Below are positions 1 to 7,081 of a stretch of 9,928 nucleotides of DNA, one piece after another. The DNA lies in contig JAOZOC010000085.1 of NCBI GenBank assembly GCA_029933495.1, positions 1 to 9,928 of the forward strand. Direction: 5' to 3'. Positions within the stretch are counted from its first letter, which is position 1; every line of letters starts with the position of its first letter. Source of the DNA: Bacteroidales bacterium. Its GTDB lineage: Bacteria; Bacteroidota; Bacteroidia; Bacteroidales; JAADJA01. Position numbers and translations under genes: made by a program. The notes beneath the pieces were generated by a model. It was not told where the DNA came from and did no database searches. It worked only from the letters and a program-made list of their open reading frames with translations.

Positions 1-1200
1 TTTAAAGAATTCAAAAACATTGAGAGAGAAACGATGATGCGTATTCTTGAGGATGTGTTTGAATATATGCTTGTTAAGAAGTATGGAACGGCTGATAATA
101 TTGATATTATTGTAAATATTGATAAGGGTGACCTTGAGATTTGGCGGTTCAGAGAGATTGTGGAAGATGGAGAAGTGGAAGATGAAAATCTACAAATCGC
201 CTATTCTGAGGCTGTGAAAATTGAGCCTGACTTTGAGGTGGGTGAAGAGGTTTCGGAGGAGATCAAACTTGGGGATTTTGGAAGACGAGAAATACTTACT
301 ATTCGCCAGACTCTTGTTGCCAAGATTCAGGAGTATGAAAAGGATAATATTTATAAGAAATATAAGGACAAGATTGGCGATATAATTACCGGTGAAGTTT
401 ATCAGGTTTGGAAAAAGGAGATGATGATTCTCGATGATGAAGATATTGAGCTAATTCTTCCCAAATCGGAACAGATACCAAGTGATTTTTATAGAAAAGG
501 TGATACTATCAGAGCAGTTGTCTCTAAGGTTGAGATGCGAAATAATGGCCCGGCAATTATACTGTCAAGGACTTCTCCTGTATTCCTCGAGCGTTTATTC
601 GAGCAAGAGGTGCCTGAAATTTATGACGGACTTATTACAATAAAGAATATTGTCAGGGTCCCGGGTGAAAGAGCTAAAATTGCTGTTGAATCTTATGATG
701 ACAGAATTGATCCGGTTGGCGCTTGCGTTGGAATGAAAGGTTCAAGAATTCATGGTATTGTCAGGGAATTGAAAAATGAGAATATTGATGTTATCAATTT
801 CACAAATAATCCGGAATTGTATATTCAAAGGGCATTGAATCCTGCAAAGATATCTTCAATAAAGATCAGGGAAGATGAGAAAAAAGCAGATGTCTACCTT
901 AAGCCTGATCAGGTTTCGCTTGCAATTGGTAAAGGTGGTTTTAATATAAAGCTTGCAGGAAAACTAACAGGCTATGAAATTGATGTCTACAGAGAAGCAT
1001 CGGGTGACAGCGAAGATGTTGATTTATCCGAATTTTCAGATGAAATTGACCAGTGGATTATTGACGAATTCAAAGCAATTGGTTGCGATACAGCAAGAAG
1101 TGTTTTGGAAATAGGTGTTGAAGATCTTGTGAAACGTACCGACCTGGAGGAAGAGACGGTTAAAGAAGTTACGAGGATTTTAAAAGAAGAGTTTGAGTAG
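1..1200 (+). CDS. nusA: Transcription termination/antitermination factor NusA (5' partial)
   Basis: NusA binds RNA polymerase and nascent RNA and modulates pausing, termination and antitermination. The reading frame is open from base 1 (FKEFKNIERETMMR), so the true start lies before the window; comparison with Bacteroidota NusA suggests only about a dozen or so residues are missing, and the ATG at 34 is internal. 399 residues are visible, numbered from base 1: N-terminal RNA-polymerase-binding domain to about 120; S1 domain about 123-192 (starting near GDIITGEVYQVW); KH1 about 207-283 with GACVGMKGSRI at 240-250; KH2 with the GxxG loop GKGG at 310-313; then an acidic helix-hairpin-helix-like tail (about 345-399). 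A single short C-terminal repeat region, without a second one as in E. coli, is normal outside the gamma-proteobacteria. It lies directly before infB, the conserved rimP-nusA-infB order; rimP is expected just upstream. Its TAG stop opens a run of stop codons. Confidence 0.97.
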   Translation, partial: FKEFKNIERETMMRILEDVFEYMLVKKYGTADNIDIIVNIDKGDLEIWRFREIVEDGEVEDENLQIAYSEAVKIEPDFEVGEEVSEEIKLGDFGRREILTIRQTLVAKIQEYEKDNIYKKYKDKIGDIITGEVYQVWKKEMMILDDEDIELILPKSEQIPSDFYRKGDTIRAVVSKVEMRNNGPAIILSRTSPVFLERLFEQEVPEIYDGLITIKNIVRVPGERAKIAVESYDDRIDPVGACVGMKGSRIHGIVRELKNENIDVINFTNNPELYIQRALNPAKISSIKIREDEKKADVYLKPDQVSLAIGKGGFNIKLAGKLTGYEIDVYREASGDSEDVDLSEFSDEIDQWIIDEFKAIGCDTARSVLEIGVEDLVKRTDLEEETVKEVTRILKEEFE

Positions 1201-1218
1201 TAGTAGTAGTAGTAGTGA
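1198..1218 (+). repeat. (TAG)6TGA run: seven consecutive in-frame stop codons ending nusA
   Basis: The nusA stop codon TAG is followed without interruption by five more TAG triplets and one TGA, all in the nusA frame. This is a perfect trinucleotide microsatellite of six units. It could have grown by replication slippage, and it makes readthrough of nusA practically impossible. A single stop is the norm, so the functional value is unclear. The run itself is read directly from the sequence; its origin is inference. Confidence 0.9.
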
Positions 1219-1251
1219 AGAGTGTTTTTTACCAAAAAGCAATACTCTTTT
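1218..1251 (+). terminator. AT-rich hairpin between nusA and infB (possible weak terminator, attenuator or processing site)
   Basis: AAGAGT (1218-1223) pairs perfectly with ACTCTT (1244-1249). The stem can continue inward through a G-T pair, two T-A pairs, a two-base bulge (1239-1240) and further T-A pairs between the T run at 1225-1230 and the A run at 1234-1238. It is followed by a few T residues and then TGTATTTG. The stem is mostly A-T, so it would be a poor intrinsic terminator; partial attenuation or mRNA processing between the two genes fits equally well. It may also be a chance structure in AT-rich DNA. Confidence 0.35.
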
Positions 1252-1312
1252 GTATTTGATATATATTTAGTAAAATTATTTAATTTAGCGGGTTTAAACA
1301 TTATCAGTTTAT

Positions 1313-4300
1313 ATGGCAGTAAAAGGGAAACCAATACGGTTAGGCAAGGCAGCAAGAGACTTTAACGTTGGTACAAGTACCATTGTAGAGTTCCTCTCTA
1401 AAAAGGGTTTTGATATTGAAACAAACCCAAACGCCAAACTTACGCCTGAAATGTTTGAGTTTGTGGAAAAGGAGTACCAAACTCAAAAAGCAGTAAAAGA
1501 GGAGGCTGAGAAAATCGGACTTCACTATTCTGACAGGCGTACTATTACCATAGAAGAAAAGATTGCGGAAAAGAAAAGGGGTGAAGAAGAGGATGTTGAG
1601 CTTGAAATTGAAGAAGAGGTAATGATTACGGATACTTCTATGAAAAAGGAAGTCATAAAACCGGTTCCTGCAGAAACTGCAAAGCCGGATAAGCCTGAAC
1701 CCGAGCCTGTTACCAAACAGGAAAAGGAAGTTGTTTCTGAAGATAAAATCGAAGAACCCAAAGAAAAGAAGGTTGAAAAACCAGATACTGAAAGTACTCA
1801 GGAAGTTGAGAAAGTTGAGAAGGTTGCTGATCAGGAAGTAGAAGAGAAGAAAGAGATTGAGGAAGTTGAGAAAGTTGAGAAAGTTGAGGCATCAGAAGAA
1901 ACTATAGAGGATGAAGAAATTGAAGCAGGTATCCCCAGGGTTGTCGGTAAAATAGATTTGGGTAGCCTAAATCAAAAAACAAAACCCAAAAGAAAGACAT
2001 CAGCGGAGAAAAAGAAAGAGAGAGAAGGTCGTAAAGTTCAACTTTCGGATAAAAAGAAAGTTGCGACAAAGAAAGTAAAAGAGGTTGAAGATGAAAAAAA
2101 TGTTGAGAAGAAGGTAGAAAAGCCTGAAACCAAAGTTGAACCTAAACCTGAACCTGTTGAAGAGCTTAAGCCTGTAAAAGAGGAAAAAAAGGATGAAAAA
2201 GATGATAACTTCATAAAAACAAAATTCCAAAAGCTTGAAGGCCCGACTATTCTTGGAAAAGTTGAACTTCCTCCGGAAAAGAAGAAGAGTGATAAAAAAC
2301 CTGTTGCGACATCAAGGGATGCTGAAGGTACTAGAAAAAAGAGAAAGAGAAAAAGAATTAGAAAACAGACTAATCTGGTTAAACCAAAAGACGGAGCACC
2401 AAAAACAGGAGATAATAAGTCGAAAACTTCAAGGGATAAAAAAGGGAGATCAAGGAGACAAAGGCCAGAAGTATCAGAAGAGGATGTTCAAAAGCAAATT
2501 AAAGAGACTCTTGCAAAGCTTACCGGTGGTGGAAAATCAAAAGCTGCCAAGTATAGAAGAGAAAAAAGACATAATGTAAGCGAAGCAAAACAAAAAGAGA
2601 TAGAACAGCAGGAAAAAGAGAAGAATCTGATCAAGGTCACAGAGTTTGTTACTGCTAATGAGCTGGCTTCTATGATGGATGTTTCTGTAACAGATGTAAT
2701 ATCTACTTGTATGTCTCTTGGATTGTTCGTCTCAATAAACCAAAGGCTTGATGCTGAAACTCTTACTCTTGTTGCAGATGAGTTTGGATATACAGTTGAG
2801 TTCGTTAGTGTTGATGTTCAGGAAGCTATCCACATTGCAGATGAAAAAGATGACCCTGAAAATCTTGTTGCACGCCCTCCGGTAGTTACGGTTATGGGCC
2901 ACGTTGACCATGGTAAAACCAAACTTCTTGACTTTATCAGAAGTGCTAATGTTGTTGCCGGAGAAGCAGGTGGAATAACACAGCATATCGGTGCTTATGA
3001 GGTAACATTGAAAAATGGAAGTAATTTAACTTTTCTTGATACTCCCGGCCACGAAGCTTTTACGGCTATGCGTGCCAGGGGAGCACAGGTAACTGATATT
3101 GCAATCATTGTTATTGCTGCTGATGATGACGTTATGCCTCAGACTAAAGAAGCAATAAATCATGCTCAGGCTGCCGGTGTGCCATTAGTATTTGCAATTA
3201 ATAAGATTGATAAGCCAAATGCGAATCCTGAAAAAATAAAAGAGGAGCTTTCCAAAATGAACATCCTTGTTGAGGATTGGGGTGGTAAATACCAAAGTCA
3301 GGAAATTTCTGCTAAGCAGGGAATTGGAATAGATGAACTTCTTGAAAAAGTTATGCTCGAAGCTGAACTTCTTGAGCTGAAGGCAAACCCGAATAAATCT
3401 GCAAACGGAAGTGTGATTGAAAGTGCACTTGATAAAGGAAGAGGATATGTTGTCAAACTTCTTGTGCAGGATGGTACTCTGAATACCGGGGATGTTGTTA
3501 TTGCCGGCGCAATGTTTGGAAAAGTGAAGGCAATGTTTAACGAAAGAAATAAGTTAATAAAAATGGCAGGCCCGTCTACTCCTGTTCTTATGCTTGGACT
3601 CAGCGGCGCGCCACAGGCAGGTGATGTTTTTAATGTGATACAAGATGAAAAGGAAGCGCGATCTATTGCTACTAAACGTATGCAACTCCAACGCGAGCAA
3701 GGGCTGCGTACTCAAAAGCATGTTACTCTCGATGAAATTGGAAGAAGACTTGCTATTGGCGACTTCCAGGAACTGAATATAATTGTCAAGGGTGATGTGG
3801 ATGGTTCGGTTGAGGCTCTGTCTGATTCATTGCTGAAACTTGGGAATGAAGAGATTCAGGTGAATGTTATTCATAAATCGGTTGGTCAGATTTCTGAATC
3901 AGATGTCTTGCTTGCTTCTGCCTCTGACGCCATTATCATAGGATTCCAGGTGAGACCTTCTGTAGGAGCCCGAAAACTTGCAGAAAAGGAGCAAATAGAT
4001 ATCAGGTTATATTCAATTATTTACCAGGCAATTGAAAATGTTAAAGATGCTATACTCGGAATGCTTGCTCCAAAAATGGAGGAAAAAATTATTTGTAATG
4101 TAGAGATCAGGGAGATATTTAAAATTTCGAAGGTTGGAACAATTGCCGGTTGTATGGTTCTTGACGGTACAATAACCAGAAATACAAGAGTCAGAGTTAT
4201 TCGTGATGGAATTGTTGCTTATTCTGGTACACTTGGTTCATTGAAACGATTTAAAGATGATGTTAAAGAGGTTAAGGCAGGATATGAGTGCGGGCTGAAT

Positions 4301-4378
4301 ATTGATAATTTTAATGATATTAAAGTTGGTGATATTATTGAAGGGTATGAAGAGGTTGAAGTAAAGCGTCAGATTTAA
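1313..4378 (+). CDS. infB: Translation initiation factor IF-2
   Basis: GTPase that delivers initiator fMet-tRNA to the 30S subunit and promotes subunit joining. The 1021 residues are typical for Bacteroidota, whose IF2 has a long N-terminal extension. Order: an N-terminal helical domain (about 1-65, starting MAVKGKPIRLGKAARDF); a Lys/Glu-rich, presumably disordered linker (about 75-435) with two related short motifs, VVGKIDL (210-216) and ILGKVEL (313-319); an IF2_N-type domain (about 440-505); then the G domain with G1 GHVDHGKT (529-536), G2 GGITQHIG (553-560), G3 DTPGH (576-580), G4 NKID (630-633) and G5 SAK (666-668); then the beta-barrel, IF2-specific and fMet-tRNA-binding C-terminal domains, ending VEVKRQI. 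All GTPase motifs are intact. The ATG at 1313 gives the complete conserved N-terminus; no Shine-Dalgarno precedes it, as usual for this phylum. It follows nusA by 112 nt and is probably in the same operon; I saw no consensus promoter in the gap. Confidence 0.98.
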   Translation: MAVKGKPIRLGKAARDFNVGTSTIVEFLSKKGFDIETNPNAKLTPEMFEFVEKEYQTQKAVKEEAEKIGLHYSDRRTITIEEKIAEKKRGEEEDVELEIEEEVMITDTSMKKEVIKPVPAETAKPDKPEPEPVTKQEKEVVSEDKIEEPKEKKVEKPDTESTQEVEKVEKVADQEVEEKKEIEEVEKVEKVEASEETIEDEEIEAGIPRVVGKIDLGSLNQKTKPKRKTSAEKKKEREGRKVQLSDKKKVATKKVKEVEDEKNVEKKVEKPETKVEPKPEPVEELKPVKEEKKDEKDDNFIKTKFQKLEGPTILGKVELPPEKKKSDKKPVATSRDAEGTRKKRKRKRIRKQTNLVKPKDGAPKTGDNKSKTSRDKKGRSRRQRPEVSEEDVQKQIKETLAKLTGGGKSKAAKYRREKRHNVSEAKQKEIEQQEKEKNLIKVTEFVTANELASMMDVSVTDVISTCMSLGLFVSINQRLDAETLTLVADEFGYTVEFVSVDVQEAIHIADEKDDPENLVARPPVVTVMGHVDHGKTKLLDFIRSANVVAGEAGGITQHIGAYEVTLKNGSNLTFLDTPGHEAFTAMRARGAQVTDIAIIVIAADDDVMPQTKEAINHAQAAGVPLVFAINKIDKPNANPEKIKEELSKMNILVEDWGGKYQSQEISAKQGIGIDELLEKVMLEAELLELKANPNKSANGSVIESALDKGRGYVVKLLVQDGTLNTGDVVIAGAMFGKVKAMFNERNKLIKMAGPSTPVLMLGLSGAPQAGDVFNVIQDEKEARSIATKRMQLQREQGLRTQKHVTLDEIGRRLAIGDFQELNIIVKGDVDGSVEALSDSLLKLGNEEIQVNVIHKSVGQISESDVLLASASDAIIIGFQVRPSVGARKLAEKEQIDIRLYSIIYQAIENVKDAILGMLAPKMEEKIICNVEIREIFKISKVGTIAGCMVLDGTITRNTRVRVIRDGIVAYSGTLGSLKRFKDDVKEVKAGYECGLNIDNFNDIKVGDIIEGYEEVEVKRQI
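1800..1886 (+). repeat. Direct repeat inside the infB linker region
   Basis: A 22-nt stretch beginning AGGAAGTTGAGAAAGTTGAG occurs at 1800-1821 and again, identically, at 1860-1881. With one mismatch the match extends to 27 nt (to 1826 and 1886). The copies are exactly 60 nt apart, so the frame is kept and both encode EVEKVEKV-type peptide in the disordered Lys/Glu linker. Within each copy GTTGAGAAA-like units are also tandem. This is low-complexity coding sequence likely to vary in length between strains; it has no sign of mobility. Confidence 0.8.
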
Positions 4379-4420
4379 TAAGCAGTTGCTGTAATAGGAT
4401 GATTTTTAAATAGCTGAAAA

Positions 4421-5497
4421 ATGAAAAAGTATTCTGTAATTGTTGGTTCCGGAAGTTATATTCCGACAGTTGTTGTTAAAAATGAAGTTTTCCTGAAAAA
4501 TGAATTTTATGATTCTTCAGGTGTTAAATTCGAAACTCCAAATGAGGAGATAATAAGTAAGTTTGAGAAGATTACAGGGATTAAGGAAAGAAGACATGTT
4601 TCTGATGATTTGGTGACTTCTCAAATATCGACTTTTGCCGCTGAAGAGGCACTTAATTCTTCAGGAATAGATAAGGAATCATTAGATTATATTATTGTTG
4701 CACACAATTTTGGTGATGTTAAAAAAGGAACTACCATCCCTGACTTTGTTCCTAGTATTGCTGCCAGAGTTAAAAAAGGACTTAGTATTGAGAATCCTTT
4801 CACTATTGCTTTTGATATTCCTTTTGGATGCCCGGGTTGGGTACAGGGTTCAATCTTGGCAGACTATTATATAAGATCAGGAGATGCCAAAAGAATTTTG
4901 GTTATTGGTTCCGATACTCTTTCAAGGATTTCTGATCCTCATGATCGCGATTCAATGATCTACGCAGACGGTGCCGGTGCCGTAATTTTTGAAGCAGTCG
5001 AAAGTGATAAGCCTGTTGGTATTTTATCTCATACTACAAGGTCTGATACATTGAATCATGCAAAGTTAATGTGGATGGCTGCGTCGTTTAATAAAGACTA
5101 TAAAGGAAGAGATCTGTTTATAAAAATGAATGGTCACCGATTATACGATTATGCTCTCACAAATGTTGCTCCTTTGGTGAAAGCAACAATTGAAAAGGCA
5201 GGATTAACCCTTAAAGATATTAATAAGGTTTTTATTCATCAGGCCAATGATAAGATGGATGTTGAGATGCTTAAAAGGGTCTTTAAACTTTATGATGAGC
5301 CAAAAGTCGATTTTGGTGTTATGCCAATGACAATAAGCTGGCTTGGAAATAGCTCTGTGGCAACGGTCCCGACAATTTACGACCTTGTTGTTAGAGGTAA
5401 AATGGAAGGCCATTCATTTAAAAAAGATGATTATGCGGTCTTTGTTTCGGTTGGTGCTGGCATGAATATCAATACATTTGCTTATAAGGCAGTGTGA
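4421..5497 (+). CDS. 3-oxoacyl-ACP synthase III (KAS III / FabH-like) family protein
   Basis: Thiolase-fold condensing enzyme; FabH itself joins acetyl-CoA and malonyl-ACP to start fatty acid synthesis. The full catalytic triad is visible: Cys137 in FGCPGWVQG, His273 in IHQAND, and Asn310 in WLGNSSVATVP. Other family marks are ITGIKERRH (51-59), YADGAGAVIFE (181-191) and the C-terminal FVSVGAGMNINTF. At 358 residues it is longer than E. coli FabH (317), mainly through about 19 extra residues before ITGIKERR and about 11 between Cys and Asn. Similar longer KAS III proteins are, as I recall, common in Bacteroidota, and their substrate may not be acetyl-CoA, so I give no gene symbol. The ATG at 4421 fits the conserved N-terminal strand (YSVIVGSGSYIP). 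It lies 42 nt after infB with no visible promoter, so it is probably cotranscribed. It faces the next gene with 3 nt between stop codons. Confidence 0.9.
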   Translation: MKKYSVIVGSGSYIPTVVVKNEVFLKNEFYDSSGVKFETPNEEIISKFEKITGIKERRHVSDDLVTSQISTFAAEEALNSSGIDKESLDYIIVAHNFGDVKKGTTIPDFVPSIAARVKKGLSIENPFTIAFDIPFGCPGWVQGSILADYYIRSGDAKRILVIGSDTLSRISDPHDRDSMIYADGAGAVIFEAVESDKPVGILSHTTRSDTLNHAKLMWMAASFNKDYKGRDLFIKMNGHRLYDYALTNVAPLVKATIEKAGLTLKDINKVFIHQANDKMDVEMLKRVFKLYDEPKVDFGVMPMTISWLGNSSVATVPTIYDLVVRGKMEGHSFKKDDYAVFVSVGAGMNINTFAYKAV

Positions 5498-5500
5498 TAA

Positions 5501-7081
5501 CTATTTTTCCACCCACTGATCTTCAGGCAGATTCTTTAATTCAAGCATTCTGAAAATGAAAGCATTCATAACGAGCTTGCCTCCTCGATAAACAGGAATA
5601 GTATCGGCAGGCTCAATCCGTTCAAAATAATTATGATAAACCGTGTCAGCATGATAGAAATCGTGACTGGTTGTTATGTAATAGGCATCCATATCCAAAT
5701 GGAATCCACCCCTGTTTCTGTTAATAGTTGCATATTTGTGAATACTGTATAATGGACCAATTGCAAGAACTTTAATGTGATTTGGGCGGGCAACATAATA
5801 GTCAATGTTGGCTAAAGGAAACCATCGGTATGAAATAATCACCGCATCAGCCCCTATTTTGCCCGTTTTAATATCTTTTTTGTACAACTTTGTGAATCCC
5901 TCATTAATCTGTTTCCATCCATAAATGTCAAGGGAAACATCTTTATTCCCTATTTGGGAAAATTTTGCCGTTATGGGACTTTGGTTCCAAATCAGGCCAT
6001 AATTGATTTGTGAATAACCAACAATAAGAACAACAAAAAGCAGAATTATGGAGTATTTAATTAGCTTTGGAAACAAAATTTTTTTTGATTTTACAGTTTC
6101 TCTAATAAATGGAGCGGCAATAAAAATTAATGTTGTATATCCGGGGCCTGTCCAGTGTGGTAATGTTCTTCTAAAAAATGAAAGGAATATGAAAGTTGCA
6201 ATTAATGGTAAGCCGGTTAATGCAATTATTCTGAAATTTTCTTTTGATAAATAATACCTCTTATTAACAATGAATACCCAAAGAGCTACGTATATTATAA
6301 TAAAATTTACAGGATTATTATAGGAAAACTCGCCCATAATCTCCATTAAAAAATAGTCGGGGCGGAATCCGGAATTCAGTAGATTTACTCTACCACCCTG
6401 ATATCCAAGGCTAATAAAATCATTTTCTATATTCCAGTATATTACCGGAATAAACATAATTATTGAAATAAGGACCGAAAAATAAAGTGCTGGCTTTTTT
6501 AACCACTCCCGGTTATACAGAATAATATATCCTGCAATGCCAGCCCATAGAAAAACAGATGTGTATTTCGATAGCACTCCAAACCCGATTGTAACTCCCG
6601 CAAGAAGCATTTTTTTCTCATCTGCTTTTGAAATATCCTTTTTTGCGACAATTTCAATTGCAATACAAACCGTTAATAACCAGAAAAGCATTTGTGGAGT
6701 ATCAGGCAGAATGAAAATCCCTGCAATCACAAAAGTGTAAATGGAAGAGGTATAGAGCAGAGCAGCATAAAAGCCTGTTTGTTCATCCTTGATTTTGCTT
6801 CCTATCCTGTAAGCAAGAAAAGTGTTAACAGCTCCGAAAATAATTGATGCCAGCCTGATGAAAAACTCACTATCAAACTTTAGATCTAGTGTAAATAGCT
6901 GAATTACAAATCCAACCATTGGAGGGTGATCAAAATGGCTAAGGTCAGGATAGAGCGCATACAGGTAATAATAGACTTCATCATTCCCGAATTCAAGAGT
7001 TGCTGCAATAAAGCCCCTGATCAGAGTTGAAACTCCGATAAGAATAAAAAGTGATTGTCTTATTTTTTTGTTGTTAGGCAT
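5501..7081 (-). CDS. Glycosyltransferase family 39 (ArnT/PMT-like) membrane protein
   Basis: GT-C fold transferases of this superfamily move a sugar from a polyprenyl-phosphate donor to lipid, glycan or protein on the outer face of the inner membrane. Family marks in the 526 residues: a first membrane helix (about 10-28) followed by the Asp-Glu pair of the first loop (GNDE, Asp34 and Glu35), HFDHPPMV (49-56), ILPDTPQMLFW (124-134), GVLSKYT with Lys172, and PHWTGPGY (308-315). About ten or more hydrophobic segments run to residue 357; the remaining 170 or so residues form a soluble, presumably periplasmic domain (containing YGWKQI and YRWFPLANIDYYVARP). The ATG directly abuts the TAA of the upstream gene (TAAATG), suggesting translational coupling to the PHP-like protein. 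The acceptor and sugar cannot be told from sequence; lipid A, surface glycan or protein O-glycosylation are all possible. Confidence 0.9.
   Translation of the reverse strand: MPNNKKIRQSLFILIGVSTLIRGFIAATLEFGNDEVYYYLYALYPDLSHFDHPPMVGFVIQLFTLDLKFDSEFFIRLASIIFGAVNTFLAYRIGSKIKDEQTGFYAALLYTSSIYTFVIAGIFILPDTPQMLFWLLTVCIAIEIVAKKDISKADEKKMLLAGVTIGFGVLSKYTSVFLWAGIAGYIILYNREWLKKPALYFSVLISIIMFIPVIYWNIENDFISLGYQGGRVNLLNSGFRPDYFLMEIMGEFSYNNPVNFIIIYVALWVFIVNKRYYLSKENFRIIALTGLPLIATFIFLSFFRRTLPHWTGPGYTTLIFIAAPFIRETVKSKKILFPKLIKYSIILLFVVLIVGYSQINYGLIWNQSPITAKFSQIGNKDVSLDIYGWKQINEGFTKLYKKDIKTGKIGADAVIISYRWFPLANIDYYVARPNHIKVLAIGPLYSIHKYATINRNRGGFHLDMDAYYITTSHDFYHADTVYHNYFERIEPADTIPVYRGGKLVMNAFIFRMLELKNLPEDQWVEK

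Noticed and set aside
34..36. ATG at 34 as the nusA start
   Set aside because: The frame is open to base 1 and encodes FKEFKNIERET before it, which belongs to the conserved NusA N-terminus, so the gene begins before the window.
1252..1275. Promoter for infB alone (TATATTTAG-like element in the gap)
   Set aside because: It differs from TAnnTTTG in the last base and has no TTTG element at a suitable distance; insufficient to call.
987..1355. 122-residue minus-strand open frame across the end of nusA and the nusA-infB gap
   Set aside because: It is antisense to conserved nusA codons and includes a Tyr run that is just the TAG repeat read on the other strand; no recognisable protein.
1525..2230. 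Several minus-strand open frames opposite the infB linker
   Set aside because: Ser- and Phe/Leu-rich products arise from the purine-rich coding strand of the linker; stops are rare there for compositional reasons.
2235..2579. 114-residue plus-strand open frame inside infB
   Set aside because: It is a shifted frame of the A/G-rich linker, rich in Lys and Glu only by composition, and lies wholly inside the strongly supported infB gene.
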